Shown here: positions 52,426 through 61,415 of the stretch, in pieces
How the letters are laid out: each line of letters begins with the position of its first letter
Position numbering within the stretch: the first letter of the stretch is position 1
Assembly (NCBI RefSeq): GCF_015714715.1
Contig: NZ_WAHS01000001.1
Span: 1,488,001-1,552,000 of the forward strand
From: Aestuariivirga litoralis
Lineage (GTDB): Bacteria > Pseudomonadota > Alphaproteobacteria > Rhizobiales > Aestuariivirgaceae
Length of the DNA stretch: 64,000 nucleotides
Reading direction: 5' to 3'
Made by a program: the position numbers and the translations under genes
Notes under the pieces: generated by a model
Seen by the model: only the letters and a program-made list of their open reading frames with translations
Told to the model about the DNA's origin: nothing
Databases searched by the model: none

Positions 52426-52976
52426 TGGGGCGCCTGTTTTGGCTGATCACGCTGGCCACCACGGGGGCTGCGGTTTACCTGGCGACCGTGCTTTACATGC
52501 CGGGCCTGCTGTTTCACCGCACGCTTACCACCCTGACCGAAGGCATGCCGCCCAACAGCTTCTTCATCATGAAGCCCGAGGACCAGACGGCGCTGGTTTC
52601 GACGGCGACGAAGAATGACATTGTGGGGCTGTGCCTGGTTGATGTGAACAAGGGCAAGGTGGTGATCTCGGCTTCGGTACCGGCCGGCCTTTGGACCTTC
52701 TCGATTTTTGATTCCACCGGGCGGCAGGTTTACGGCATCAATGATGCGGAAGCCGCTTCTGGCGCTTTCACAGTCGAACTGTCACAGGCGCGCAGCGTGC
52801 TGCAACAATTGACCAGCAAGAACGAGCAGGAAGACAATGCCATTTCCAATGTGGGCTGGCACGCCGAACTGAGCGACAGCAAGGGCATTGTGGTGGTGTG
52901 GGTGCCAGTGGCGGACGGGTTGCGCCGGGCCGAGCTTGAAAACGTGGTGAAAGCCACGCGCTGCGAGCCGAAATAG
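52422..52976 (+). CDS. DUF1254 family exported protein
   Basis: 184 residues. An N-terminal membrane helix (LFWLITLATTGAAVYLATVL) precedes a domain with KPEDQTALVSTATKNDIVGL, CLVDVNKGKVVISASVPAGL and WTFSIFDSTGRQVYGINDAE. That pattern belongs to the DUF1254 family. It overlaps the DUF1214 gene upstream, so the two products probably act together at the inner membrane or periplasm. The role is unknown. Confidence 0.8.
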   Translation: MMGRLFWLITLATTGAAVYLATVLYMPGLLFHRTLTTLTEGMPPNSFFIMKPEDQTALVSTATKNDIVGLCLVDVNKGKVVISASVPAGLWTFSIFDSTGRQVYGINDAEAASGAFTVELSQARSVLQQLTSKNEQEDNAISNVGWHAELSDSKGIVVVWVPVADGLRRAELENVVKATRCEPK

Positions 52977-53002
52977 ATTCAGTTGGAGAAGTGGGAAGCG
53001 CT

Positions 53003-53203
53003 CTATTCGAGATCTTCGGCAATCGCCTGATTGTTGCGTGAAGGAAGGCGGCGGTTCTTGACCTTGCTGTCGTCGATCATGTCATCGGTCAAACGCTCGA
53101 AACGCACTCCGTGGAAAATCACGATCTCCGCTGCCATGCCGTCAGGCAGCGGCCTGGACTTGCGTCCTTGCTCTCGGCCTTTCAGATAAATCACATTGCT
53201 CAT
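53003..53203 (-). CDS. Small hypothetical protein
   Basis: 66 residues from the ATG at 53203 (MSNVIYLKGREQGRKSRPLP); the frame is open to 53236. No signal peptide or membrane helix is seen. The composition (AAEIVIFHGVRFERLTDDMI) looks like a genuine folded protein, and similar small alphaproteobacterial proteins are familiar to me, but no function is known. It lies on the same strand as DUF1491 and maeB, 72 bases downstream of DUF1491. Confidence 0.6.
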   Translation of the reverse strand: MSNVIYLKGREQGRKSRPLPDGMAAEIVIFHGVRFERLTDDMIDDSKVKNRRLPSRNNQAIAEDLE

Positions 53204-53275
53204 GACACTCTCGAACCCGCATATGGTTAGGGCCAAGCTAAAACCCAGGAGGTTAACAAGAGGCTAATGGATTGT

Positions 53276-53620
53276 TCAAAATGAAGCCGGTTTAAGGCCT
53301 GCCAGGCCTTGTTTGTCTTCGATTTCAACCAGCCAGAGATCGGAATCGAATTTTCTTTGCCGTTCAATGTAAGGCGCAAGCTCCGCCCAAGGTTGGGGCT
53401 GTTCGAAAACCTGGGTGAAGAGCCGTTCGCCATAATCACTATGCGCAGGCCCTACAGGCGGGGCCAGCAGGTCATAGGTGCCATCGAGATGATTGATGGC
53501 CACGAAAACCGCACCGGCCTCATCAGCGCCGCTATGCACCACCGCGCCGAATTTTCCTTCCGCCTGGCAGCGGCGCAAGAGCGCCTCCACCCAGATGCGT
53601 GATTTGATATTGGCACTCAC
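53276..53620 (-). CDS. DUF1491 family protein
   Basis: 114 residues. IKSRIWVEALLRRCQAEGKF, GAVFVAINHLDGTYDLLAP and the ending DSDLWLVEIEDKQGLAGLKP are the DUF1491 pattern, a small family confined mainly to alphaproteobacteria. The start overlaps the maeB stop by 4 bases, suggesting translational coupling. Function unknown. Confidence 0.88.
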   Translation of the reverse strand: MSANIKSRIWVEALLRRCQAEGKFGAVVHSGADEAGAVFVAINHLDGTYDLLAPPVGPAHSDYGERLFTQVFEQPQPWAELAPYIERQRKFDSDLWLVEIEDKQGLAGLKPASF

Positions 53621-55896
53621 TTGCCGGCGCAGGCCTCGGCTACTGCAATCGATGCGAGATTCATCACGCCGCGCGCGGTGACCGAGCCGGTCAGGATATG
53701 CGCGGGCTTGGCGGTGCCCAGAAGGATGGGGCCTACAGCAAGTGAATCACCGAATATCTTGATCGCCTGATAGGCCACGTTGGCCGATGCGAGATCAGGC
53801 ATCACCAACAAGTTCGCTTCACCAGTGAGGGTGGAGGCCGAGAGCTTCTTCTCACGCACTTCTTCCACCAGAGCCGTGTTGAGGCGCATCTCGCCGTCGA
53901 TCTCCAGTCCCGGTTGCTGGCGGCGGATAATTTCCAGCGCGCCGCGCATGCGGGCAGACACAGGCGTTTCATGGTCACCGAAATCGGAATGGGCGACGAG
54001 GGCCACGCGGGCCGTAACGCCGAAGCGGCCGATATGTTCGACGCAGAGCTTCACCGTTTCAGCGATGGCTTCCGCGGAAGGATCAGGCTGCACATGTGTA
54101 TCCGCCAGGAACACGATGCCGCGCGAAGTGATCATCAGGCTCATTGCGGCGAGCTGTTTCACACCGGGGGCGAAACCCACAATGTCGGTGATGGCGCGCA
54201 GCTTGGAGCGGTAATGGCCTTCCAACCCGCAGATCATCGCTTCGGCCTCGCCACGATGCAATGCGAGTGCGGCAATAATCGAATTGTTGGTACGCACCAA
54301 TGCGCGTGCGGCATCAATGGTCACGCCCTTGCGGCCGGCGATTTCCACATAGGTGGCCACATAGTCACGGTAGCGCGGATCGTCTTCCGGATTGGTGATC
54401 TGGAAATCGGTGCCCATCTTGATCGACAGGCCGTAACGCTTGAGGCGCGTCTCGATCACATGCGGGCGGCCCACCAGAATGGGCGTGGCCATCTTTTCCT
54501 CGATCAGCGCCTGGGCGGCGCGCAGCACGCGTTCATCCTCACCATCGGCGAAGATCACCCGGCCCGGCGATTTGCGCGCGGCCTGATAGATGCGGCGCAT
54601 GATGAAGCCGGATTTGAAAACGAAGCGCTGCAGCTTGTCTTCATAGGCGTCCATGTCGGTGATCGGGCGCGTGGCCACGCCGGTTTCCATCGCGGCCTTG
54701 GCCACGGCGGGGGCGATGCGCAGGATCAGGCGAGGGTCAAACGGCGAAGGGATCAACTGGTCCTTGCCGAACAAGCGCGCTTCGCCGCCATAGGCGCGGG
54801 CCACCACATCTGACGGGGCTTCGCGCGCCAGGCCGGCGATGGCCTCAATTGCCGCGCGCTTCATTTCCTCATTGATGGTGGTCGCGCCCACATCGAGCGC
54901 GCCACGGAAAATATAAGGGAAGCACAGAACGTTGTTCACCTGGTTCGGATAATCCGAACGGCCGGTGCAGATGAAGGCATCGGGCCGCAAGGCCATTGCC
55001 TCCTCCGGCATGATTTCAGGATTGGGATTGGCCAGAGCCAGGATCAGCGGGTCCTTGGCCAGCTTGGCCACCATGTCGGGCTTCAGCACGCCGGCGGCGG
55101 AGAGACCGAGGAACACGTCAGCGTCATGGATCACTTCGGAAAGCACGCGCGCATCGGTCTTCTGCGCGAATTTTTCCTTCCACGGATCCATCAATTTGTT
55201 GCGGCCTTCATAGACCACGCCTTCCAGATCAGTGACCCAGATGTTTTCGCGGCTTGCACCGATGGCGATCAACTGGTTGAGGCAGGCTAGTGCGGCGGCC
55301 CCCGCACCTGACGCCACGATCTTGACCTTGGCCAGATCCTTGCCGGCCAGCGTGAGCGCATTGGTGACGGCGGCGGCGACGATCACCGCGGTGCCATGCT
55401 GGTCATCATGGAAGACCGGGATTTTCATCCGCTCGCGCAGGCGCGCTTCCAGCTCAAAACATTCCGGGGCCTTGATGTCTTCGAGGTTGATGCCGCCGAA
55501 AGTGGGCTCCAGTGCCGAGATGGCGAGCACCAGCTCATCCACATTGGTGGGCGAGACTTCGATATCGAACACGTCAATGTCAGCGAATTTTTTGAAGAGG
55601 ACGGCCTTGCCCTCCATCACCGGCTTTGACGCCAGCGCGCCGATATTGCCGAGGCCCAACACGGCTGTGCCGTTCGACACCACGCCAACCAGATTGGCGC
55701 GCGCGGTGTATTTGGCGGCCAGTGATGGATCGGCATGGATGGCTTCGGAAACGGCAGCCACGCCGGGCGAATAGGCCAGTGCCAGGTCGCGCTGGTTGGC
55801 CAGAGGCTTGGTCGCCCTAATCTCAAGTTTACCCGGCCTGCCCTGCTCGTGATAGAGAAGGGAACCGCTGCGCACGTCGTTGGATTGTTGAACCAT
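53617..55896 (-). CDS. maeB: NADP-type malic enzyme with C-terminal phosphotransacetylase-like domain
   Basis: 759 residues. The N-terminal malic domain shows [26 protein letters not shown] and [20 protein letters not shown]. The dinucleotide-binding domain contains [20 protein letters not shown]. The C-terminal third from about residue 430 is a phosphotransacetylase-like domain ([40 protein letters not shown]) that is usually regulatory in this family. It decarboxylates malate to pyruvate with NAD(P)+. Cofactor preference is not readable from sequence alone. It is 91 bases downstream of the second sox operon on the same strand. Confidence 0.93.
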   Translation of the reverse strand: MVQQSNDVRSGSLLYHEQGRPGKLEIRATKPLANQRDLALAYSPGVAAVSEAIHADPSLAAKYTARANLVGVVSNGTAVLGLGNIGALASKPVMEGKAVLFKKFADIDVFDIEVSPTNVDELVLAISALEPTFGGINLEDIKAPECFELEARLRERMKIPVFHDDQHGTAVIVAAAVTNALTLAGKDLAKVKIVASGAGAAALACLNQLIAIGASRENIWVTDLEGVVYEGRNKLMDPWKEKFAQKTDARVLSEVIHDADVFLGLSAAGVLKPDMVAKLAKDPLILALANPNPEIMPEEAMALRPDAFICTGRSDYPNQVNNVLCFPYIFRGALDVGATTINEEMKRAAIEAIAGLAREAPSDVVARAYGGEARLFGKDQLIPSPFDPRLILRIAPAVAKAAMETGVATRPITDMDAYEDKLQRFVFKSGFIMRRIYQAARKSPGRVIFADGEDERVLRAAQALIEEKMATPILVGRPHVIETRLKRYGLSIKMGTDFQITNPEDDPRYRDYVATYVEIAGRKGVTIDAARALVRTNNSIIAALALHRGEAEAMICGLEGHYRSKLRAITDIVGFAPGVKQLAAMSLMITSRGIVFLADTHVQPDPSAEAIAETVKLCVEHIGRFGVTARVALVAHSDFGDHETPVSARMRGALEIIRRQQPGLEIDGEMRLNTALVEEVREKKLSASTLTGEANLLVMPDLASANVAYQAIKIFGDSLAVGPILLGTAKPAHILTGSVTARGVMNLASIAVAEACAGK

Positions 55897-55987
55897 AGAC
55901 TGTAACCCAAGCCTTTCAGAATCTTGACGAGTCTGTACTTAGCTGAATTGTATGACAAGCGTCAGCCAGTCATACTGCACTGCGGTA

Positions 55988-56482
55988 TCAGAGGCCTTCA
56001 GCGGCGTCCGTCAGCCATTCCCACATCGAAAGCGCGAAGGTGCGCATCACGTATATATGGAATGTGTTGGGCTTGACGCAATGGATGGTCACCGGCGTGT
56101 GGTGGATGCCGGTCATCACATAGTGTCCGGTGCTGAAGACCGATGGCGAGAAATCCACCGGGGCGCAGGCAAACAGAAGTGCGCGTGCCTTGTCGCCTTC
56201 CAGCACAATGCGGGTGCGGCCCGATGACAGCGGTGTGACATAGAGCGATTTTGAATCGACAACCGGGCCGATTGACCAGACCTGATCCTCACTCACCTGC
56301 AAAACCGTGCGGCCACCGGAAGACTGCGCGGTTCCGAACTCGAGTTTTACATCCAGTTCGCGTTCCAGGATGCGCTGCGTGGCAGCATATTGGGTGAGCT
56401 GCAGCTTCGTACCTTCGGAAAGCGTGAGGCCTTCAATCTCGAAGCGGGCTTCCTTGCCCAGAGGTGATGTTGCTTCAAGCAT
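55988..56482 (-). CDS. soxG: Sarcosine oxidase gamma-like subunit, copy 2
   Basis: 164 residues, shorter and clearly diverged from copy 1. ERELDVKLEFGTAQSSGGRT, VLQVSEDQVWSIGPV and the terminal HIYVMRTFALSMWEWLTDAA correspond to the gamma-subunit fold. It overlaps the end of soxA copy 2 by 8 bases, exactly as in the first operon. It is the last gene of the minus-strand operon. Confidence 0.82.
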   Translation of the reverse strand: MLEATSPLGKEARFEIEGLTLSEGTKLQLTQYAATQRILERELDVKLEFGTAQSSGGRTVLQVSEDQVWSIGPVVDSKSLYVTPLSSGRTRIVLEGDKARALLFACAPVDFSPSVFSTGHYVMTGIHHTPVTIHCVKPNTFHIYVMRTFALSMWEWLTDAAEGL

Positions 56483-59390
56483 TGAGCCTGGTTCCCTGCC
56501 TGTCGATGAAATGCGGGCTGACGATGCGCAGGCGCACCTGTTCGTCCTTCAACGGGAAGGCCGCGATGATTTCCTCGTTCTCGTGTTTCAAACCTTCCTT
56601 GAACAAGCCAAGCGCCACAAAGGTTTGCAGATCGGTGGAATAAGTGACCGAAGTGACATAGCCGCGGCCATGGCCCTTGATCTCATCACCGGCGGCAAAC
56701 AGAATGGCGCCGCCGCGCAGCTTCTTGTCGGGCTCCAGAAGTTCGAGGCCCACAAGGCTCCAGCGATCAGGTGACATATTGTCTTCACGCTCGCGCAGCA
56801 CTTCGCCGACGAAGGACTTTTTGTTGGATGCCATCTTGCCGAGGCCCAGATCATCCAGCGTGTTGCGGTGATCGAGTTCCTGACTGGCGACGTGGCCTTT
56901 TTCGACGCGCAAGGATGCCAGGGCTTCAAGGCCATAAGGCTTGAGGCCGATGGGCTCGCCCGCTTTCAGGATGCGTTCCCATAGAGCAGGCAGATAATTG
57001 GCGGGGCAATGCACTTCATAAGCCAGCTCACCAGAGAAGGAGACGCGCAGGATGCGCAAAGTGACACCTTCAAACTTGATGTCCTTCACGCCCATATAGG
57101 GCAGGTTTTCGGTTGAAAGGTTTTCGTGGATGAAGGCCAGTTCCAGCGCACGGCGCGCATTGGGGCCTGCAACCGCAAGGCCACCCCATTCATCGGTGAG
57201 CGAGGCGAGGTGCACGTCCAGATCTGGCCAATGCATCTGCAACAGGAATTCCAGCCAGCTCATCACTTCGCCGGCCTGGGCGGTGGTGGTGGTCATATAA
57301 TATTGCGTATCGGAAATGCGGCTGGTGGTGCCGTCATCCAGTACCAGGCCATCGTCATTCAACATCACGCCATAGCGCGCCTTACCGACGGGCAGTTTGG
57401 CGAAACCGTTCACATAAACGCGGTTGAGGAATTCAGCGGCATCCTTGCCCTGAATATCAATCTTGCCGAGGGAGGACACATCGCTGATGCCGACATTGCG
57501 GCGCACGAGGTCCATCTCTTTCAGATAAGCTTCTTCGGGCGTGTTGCCGGCCCAATTGTAATACCAGCAGCGCTTCCACAGGCCGGCTTCGATGAACACA
57601 CCGCCATTCTTTTCGTGCCAGTCATGCAGCGGCGTGCGGCGGGTGGGACGCATATGATGGCCCATGCTGCGGCCAACGATTGCGCCAATGGTGAGTGGCG
57701 TGAAAGGCGGACGGAAGGTGGTGGTGCCGACCTTTTCGATGTCGTCATTGCGCAGGTTCGCCATCATGGCCAGCGCGTTGATGTTCGACGTCTTGCCCTG
57801 GTCGGTGCCCATGCCCAGCGTGGTGTAACGCTTCAAGTGCTCGACCTGCAGATAGCCTTCATCCTTGGCCTGGGCGATGTCTTTCGCCGTCACGTCATTC
57901 TGGAAATCGACGAAGGCCTTCGGAGCCTTGTGGGCGGGCCAGATATTGGAGATAGCATAAGGTCTGTCGGGCGCAATGTCCGGGCGGGCAACGCCGACGG
58001 ATTTACCATTGCTATTGCCCAGATGCACGATGGCGGCTTTCGCCTGCGCTTCGCCCTGCTCCACCGCGGAGCGCGTTCCAAAATTCCCGGCGCAAGCGCC
58101 TGCCGCGAAGTGACCGGCAACCAATTTGCCCGGCACGAAGCTGGTGATGGCTTCATTGTAAACCGGCTTCACGCCCAGATGCGAGGTGAGATGGACGATC
58201 GGGTTCCAGCCGCCGCTCATGCCGACCACATCGCATTTCAGAGTGATTTCATGCGGGCCGGAAAGCTCGACGGACTCGACGCTGCTGGTGCCATGCACCT
58301 TGGCGATGCCGCTATTGGCGAAAACTACAGCACCTGCCTTGGCGGCCTTGGTGAGAAGGTCGCCTGCGATATCCTTCCGCTCATCCGCCACAAACACGGA
58401 AACGCCGTGGGATGCGAGATCAAAAGCTGCATCATAGGCGCTGTCATTGTTTGTGGCGATGACGGCGCGGGTTTGTGGCACGACGGCATAGCGGTTGGCA
58501 TAGGCGCGCAAGGCCGAGGCCAGCATCACACCGGGGCGGTCATTGTTCTGGAACACCAGCGGGCGCTCAATGGCACCGGTGGCATGAATGATCGTCCGTG
58601 CACGGAGCGATTCCAACAGATTATCGCCAATGGTGATGATGGCCTGGCCACCGTCATAGAGGCCGGCCACAGTGGCCTTGGTCAACAAGCGCACATTGGC
58701 GGCCTTGCTAAGGGTGGCCACCGATTGTTCGCGCCATAGCAGCAATTTCTCATCGCGCGACGAGAGGATGCTGCCGCCCAGTTCTGAATCCTGTTCGGTT
58801 AGAACCACGGTCACGCCTGACTGGGCTGCAGCCAAAGCCGCCGCCAGACCTGCCGGGCCTGAGCCAATCACCAGCACATCACAGAAGCCGTAACGTGAAT
58901 CATGGCGCTGTGACGTGCCTTGCGGGCCGGTTTTGCCCAGGCCTGCCGCCTTGCGGATGAAGGGCTCATAGAACATCCAGGCCTTCTGGACCGGGCCCAT
59001 GAAGGTCTTGTAGTAAAAGCCCGCGCCGAAGAGTGGCGAGAACAGCTGATTGATGCCGCCGAAATCAAATGCCGGGCTGGGCCAGGCATTCTGGCTTTTG
59101 GCGGTGAGGCCTTCAGTAAGCGGCAATGTTGTGGCGCGGGTGTTGGGCTGCTCAGCGCCATCCTTGCCGATGGTGAACAGCGCATTCGCCTCTTCCACGC
59201 CAGCACTCATGATGCCGCGCGGGCGGTGATATTTGAACGAACGCGCATTGAGGATCGCGTTGTTAGCCAGCATGGCAGACGCCAACGTATCGCCGGCAAA
59301 GCCTTTCAGCGTGCTGCCATTGTAGCGGAACGAAAGCGTTTGGCCGCGATCAATACGGCCCCCTTCACTGAGACGACGAAACTTGGTCAT
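56475..59390 (-). CDS. soxA: Sarcosine oxidase alpha subunit, copy 2
   Basis: 971 residues with the same domain order as copy 1. A cluster-free ferredoxin-like N-terminus (FAGDTLASAMLANNAILNAR, SFKYHRPRG) leads to a dinucleotide-binding domain (VLVIGSGPAGLAAALAAAQS), then the QNNDRPGVMLASALRAYANR segment. The C-terminal half is an aminomethyltransferase/folate domain (SFSGELAYEVHCPANYLPAL, GLEALASLRVEKGHVASQEL). Its ATG overlaps the stop of a DUF559 gene in an ATGA junction, rather than overlapping soxD. Substrate may be sarcosine or another N-methyl amino acid. Confidence 0.93.
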   Translation of the reverse strand: MTKFRRLSEGGRIDRGQTLSFRYNGSTLKGFAGDTLASAMLANNAILNARSFKYHRPRGIMSAGVEEANALFTIGKDGAEQPNTRATTLPLTEGLTAKSQNAWPSPAFDFGGINQLFSPLFGAGFYYKTFMGPVQKAWMFYEPFIRKAAGLGKTGPQGTSQRHDSRYGFCDVLVIGSGPAGLAAALAAAQSGVTVVLTEQDSELGGSILSSRDEKLLLWREQSVATLSKAANVRLLTKATVAGLYDGGQAIITIGDNLLESLRARTIIHATGAIERPLVFQNNDRPGVMLASALRAYANRYAVVPQTRAVIATNNDSAYDAAFDLASHGVSVFVADERKDIAGDLLTKAAKAGAVVFANSGIAKVHGTSSVESVELSGPHEITLKCDVVGMSGGWNPIVHLTSHLGVKPVYNEAITSFVPGKLVAGHFAAGACAGNFGTRSAVEQGEAQAKAAIVHLGNSNGKSVGVARPDIAPDRPYAISNIWPAHKAPKAFVDFQNDVTAKDIAQAKDEGYLQVEHLKRYTTLGMGTDQGKTSNINALAMMANLRNDDIEKVGTTTFRPPFTPLTIGAIVGRSMGHHMRPTRRTPLHDWHEKNGGVFIEAGLWKRCWYYNWAGNTPEEAYLKEMDLVRRNVGISDVSSLGKIDIQGKDAAEFLNRVYVNGFAKLPVGKARYGVMLNDDGLVLDDGTTSRISDTQYYMTTTTAQAGEVMSWLEFLLQMHWPDLDVHLASLTDEWGGLAVAGPNARRALELAFIHENLSTENLPYMGVKDIKFEGVTLRILRVSFSGELAYEVHCPANYLPALWERILKAGEPIGLKPYGLEALASLRVEKGHVASQELDHRNTLDDLGLGKMASNKKSFVGEVLREREDNMSPDRWSLVGLELLEPDKKLRGGAILFAAGDEIKGHGRGYVTSVTYSTDLQTFVALGLFKEGLKHENEEIIAAFPLKDEQVRLRIVSPHFIDRQGTRLNA

Positions 59391-59845
59391 GGCTGCACCA
59401 CCTGTTCAGCCCCTCCCCCTTGTGGGGAGGGGTTTGGGGTGGGGATGAGTGCTTGCAGTTCACACTCGATAGCGTGATGCACTCCGGCCGAATTTTTCAG
59501 CACGTCGATATTGAAGAACCGCAGGACCTTGAATCCTTCTTTGTTCAGAAATTCTGTTCGCGCCGCGTCCTTCCGCAGGCCCGCATCTTCTGAATGCTGG
59601 CTGCCATCCACTTCGATGATCAGCTTGAAATGGTGACTGAGAAAATCTGCGAAATACGGGCCGATTTGTACCTGGCGGCGGAAGTGAGCTTTTGGCCAAT
59701 CGATGTCGCGCAGGATGTGCCACATTTTTTTTTCGGCATCTGTTGGGGAGTTGCGGAGTTGGCGGGCACGAGCGGCCCCACCCGGCTGCTTCGCAGCCGC
59801 CCTCCCCCTGAAGGGGAGGGTCTGGCTTGGAGATGAGGCAGGCAT
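59387..59845 (-). CDS. DUF559 endonuclease-like protein inserted in sox operon 2
   Basis: 152 residues. The core LRNSPTDAEKKMWHILRDID, FRRQVQIGPYFADFLSHHF, LIIEVDGSQHSEDAGLRKDA and GFKVLRFFNIDVL is the DUF559 fold, with candidate catalytic Asp in YFADF and Glu in IIEVDG. The N-terminal SQTLPFRGRAAAKQPGG and C-terminal LIPTPNPSPQGGG are encoded by GC-rich palindromic hairpins at each end. The ATG overlaps the soxD stop (TAATG) and the stop overlaps the soxA start (ATGA). It thus sits seamlessly inside an otherwise standard soxBDAG operon. Confidence 0.82.
   Translation of the reverse strand: MPASSPSQTLPFRGRAAAKQPGGAARARQLRNSPTDAEKKMWHILRDIDWPKAHFRRQVQIGPYFADFLSHHFKLIIEVDGSQHSEDAGLRKDAARTEFLNKEGFKVLRFFNIDVLKNSAGVHHAIECELQALIPTPNPSPQGGGAEQVVQP
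59410..59432. repeat. Palindrome at 3' end of DUF559 copy 2
   Basis: A 9-bp stem CCCCTCCCC/GGGGAGGGG with a CTTGT loop lies inside the last codons of the DUF559 gene. It is followed by TTTGGGGTGGGG. It is a mirror of the hairpin at 59800-59820 near the gene start. Confidence 0.8.
59783..59820. repeat. Paired hairpins at 5' end of DUF559 copy 2
   Basis: Two adjacent hairpins are present: CGGCTGC/GCAGCCG at 59783-59799 and CCCTCCCC/GGGGAGGG at 59800-59820. Both lie within the first 25 codons of the DUF559 gene. The CCCTCCCC/GGGGAGGG stem matches the hairpin at the other end of the gene. Confidence 0.8.
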
Positions 59846-60090
59846 TATTCCACGCCTCCGAGGATTTCATTGGTGGATGTGTCGCGGCGCAGGCGGAACC
59901 ATTGGCGGCAGCCCAATGTGTGCTGCCAAAATTCCACATGCGGGCCTTTGGGATTGTCGAACACAAACACATAATCGTGCCAAGTCTTCATACCCTTGGC
60001 GCCATGCTCAGGGCGCGCCTTCGATGCATCCGAGCCATAGCGGAATTCGCTGACGTCGCGTTCACCACAATGCGGGCAGGGAATTCTCAT
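59845..60090 (-). CDS. soxD: Sarcosine oxidase delta subunit, copy 2
   Basis: 81 residues, shorter than copy 1. RIPCPHCGERDVSEFRYG and the later HTLGCRQWFRLRRDTSTNEI match the zinc-binding delta subunit. It overlaps the soxB stop by 4 bases (ATGA). Its own stop overlaps the DUF559 start instead of soxA. Confidence 0.93.
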   Translation of the reverse strand: MRIPCPHCGERDVSEFRYGSDASKARPEHGAKGMKTWHDYVFVFDNPKGPHVEFWQHTLGCRQWFRLRRDTSTNEILGGVE

Positions 60091-61346
60091 TGCTTGTATG
60101 TCCAGTTGCCGATGCCATGCTCGTCAAGCTCCTTGCCCTTCATCAGGCGGTCGAGCGCGAAGCCGGCATTGAGTTCATGCGGGGCGTTGTTGACAATCGT
60201 ATGCGCAAAGGTGAGGCCGGAAGCCGGCGTGGCCTTGAAGCCCTGATAGCACCAGCCGCCATTGAGGTAGAGGCCATCTACGGGCGTCGTACAAATGAAG
60301 GGCGAGCCATCAGGCGTCATGTCATTGATGCCGCCCCAATGGCGCAACAGACGCATGCGCGCCATGAAGGGCATGAGCGCCACGGCGCATTCCATCACGT
60401 CCTTCATTTTGAAATATTGGCCGCGCTGGGTGAAGGTATTGAAGCCATCGAGATGGCCACCGAACACCATGCCGCCCTTGTCGGATTGCGACAGGTAGAA
60501 CAGTTCCGCACCCCAAGAGATGACGTGATGGACGAGCGGCTTCACCGGCTCAGTCACGAAGGCCTGCAGGATATGGGTTTCGACAGGCAGCTTCATGCCC
60601 GCCATCTTGGCCACTTGCGAGGTGTGGCCGGCGACCGCGATGCCCACCTTATCGGCCAGGATCTTGCCGCGCGTGGTTTCCACACCCGTGACCTTGTTGC
60701 CGGTTTTCAGGATTTTGGTGACTTCGCAATTCTCAATAATGTGCACGCCCAGTTGCGAGGCGGCACGGGCATAGCCCCAGGCCACCGCGTCATGGCGCAC
60801 CGTGCCGGCGCGGCGCTGGTGGATCGCGCCATGGATGGGGAAGCGCGCATCCTTCGAGTAATCGAGATAGGGCACTTCCTTCTCAAGCTCGCTGCGGCTC
60901 AACAGTTCGGCATCGATGCCATGCAGGCGCATGGTGTTGCCACGGCGGGCGAAGGCATCCATCTGCACGGGCGATACCGCCACCACGATCTGCCCGCGAT
61001 GCGAGACCATGCAGTTGAAATCCAGCTCGTGGGACAGGCCCTCCCACATCTGCAGCGACTTTTCGAAGAAGGCCGTGTTGGCGCCGAGCATATAGTTGGA
61101 GCGGATGATGGTGGTGTTGCGGCCCACATTACCCGAGCCGATATAACCCTTTTCCAGCACCGCGACATTGGTGATGCCGTGGTTCTTCGCCAGGTAATAG
61201 GCAGTGGCCAGGCCGTGCCCGCCGCCGCCGATAATGATCACATCATAATTGGGTTTCGGTGTGGGCTTGGCCCAGGCTTCAGGCCAGGGACCAGCGCCAC
61301 GCGCCGCGTGTTTGAGGATGGAAAATATCGAGTAGCCTTTGGCCAT
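60087..61346 (-). CDS. soxB: Sarcosine oxidase beta subunit, copy 2
   Basis: 419 residues. The FAD motif is VIIIGGGGHGLATAYYLAKN, followed by NVGRNTTIIRSNY. The RHDAVAWGYAR segment with the expected FMN-linked histidine and the C-terminal GGWCYQGFKATPASG are present. Differences from copy 1 in the region around HQRRAGTVRHDA and in LRHWGGINDMTPDGSPFICT suggest a diverged substrate range or an independent origin. It is the first gene of the minus-strand operon, downstream of an MFS transporter that could be co-transcribed (gap 69 bases). Confidence 0.94.
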   Translation of the reverse strand: MAKGYSIFSILKHAARGAGPWPEAWAKPTPKPNYDVIIIGGGGHGLATAYYLAKNHGITNVAVLEKGYIGSGNVGRNTTIIRSNYMLGANTAFFEKSLQMWEGLSHELDFNCMVSHRGQIVVAVSPVQMDAFARRGNTMRLHGIDAELLSRSELEKEVPYLDYSKDARFPIHGAIHQRRAGTVRHDAVAWGYARAASQLGVHIIENCEVTKILKTGNKVTGVETTRGKILADKVGIAVAGHTSQVAKMAGMKLPVETHILQAFVTEPVKPLVHHVISWGAELFYLSQSDKGGMVFGGHLDGFNTFTQRGQYFKMKDVMECAVALMPFMARMRLLRHWGGINDMTPDGSPFICTTPVDGLYLNGGWCYQGFKATPASGLTFAHTIVNNAPHELNAGFALDRLMKGKELDEHGIGNWTYKQ

Positions 61347-61415
61347 CCGGTTCTTTTAGCGGCAGAATTGTGCAAGGCAAGTCAGAGAAATTCACCTGAG
61401 CCCTTTTCAGCTGTT

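Noticed and set aside
57126-58739. A 537-codon plus-strand frame opposite soxA copy 2
   Set aside because: It lies opposite a gene with intact motifs and has no domain of its own. The composition is typical of antisense frames in high-GC DNA.
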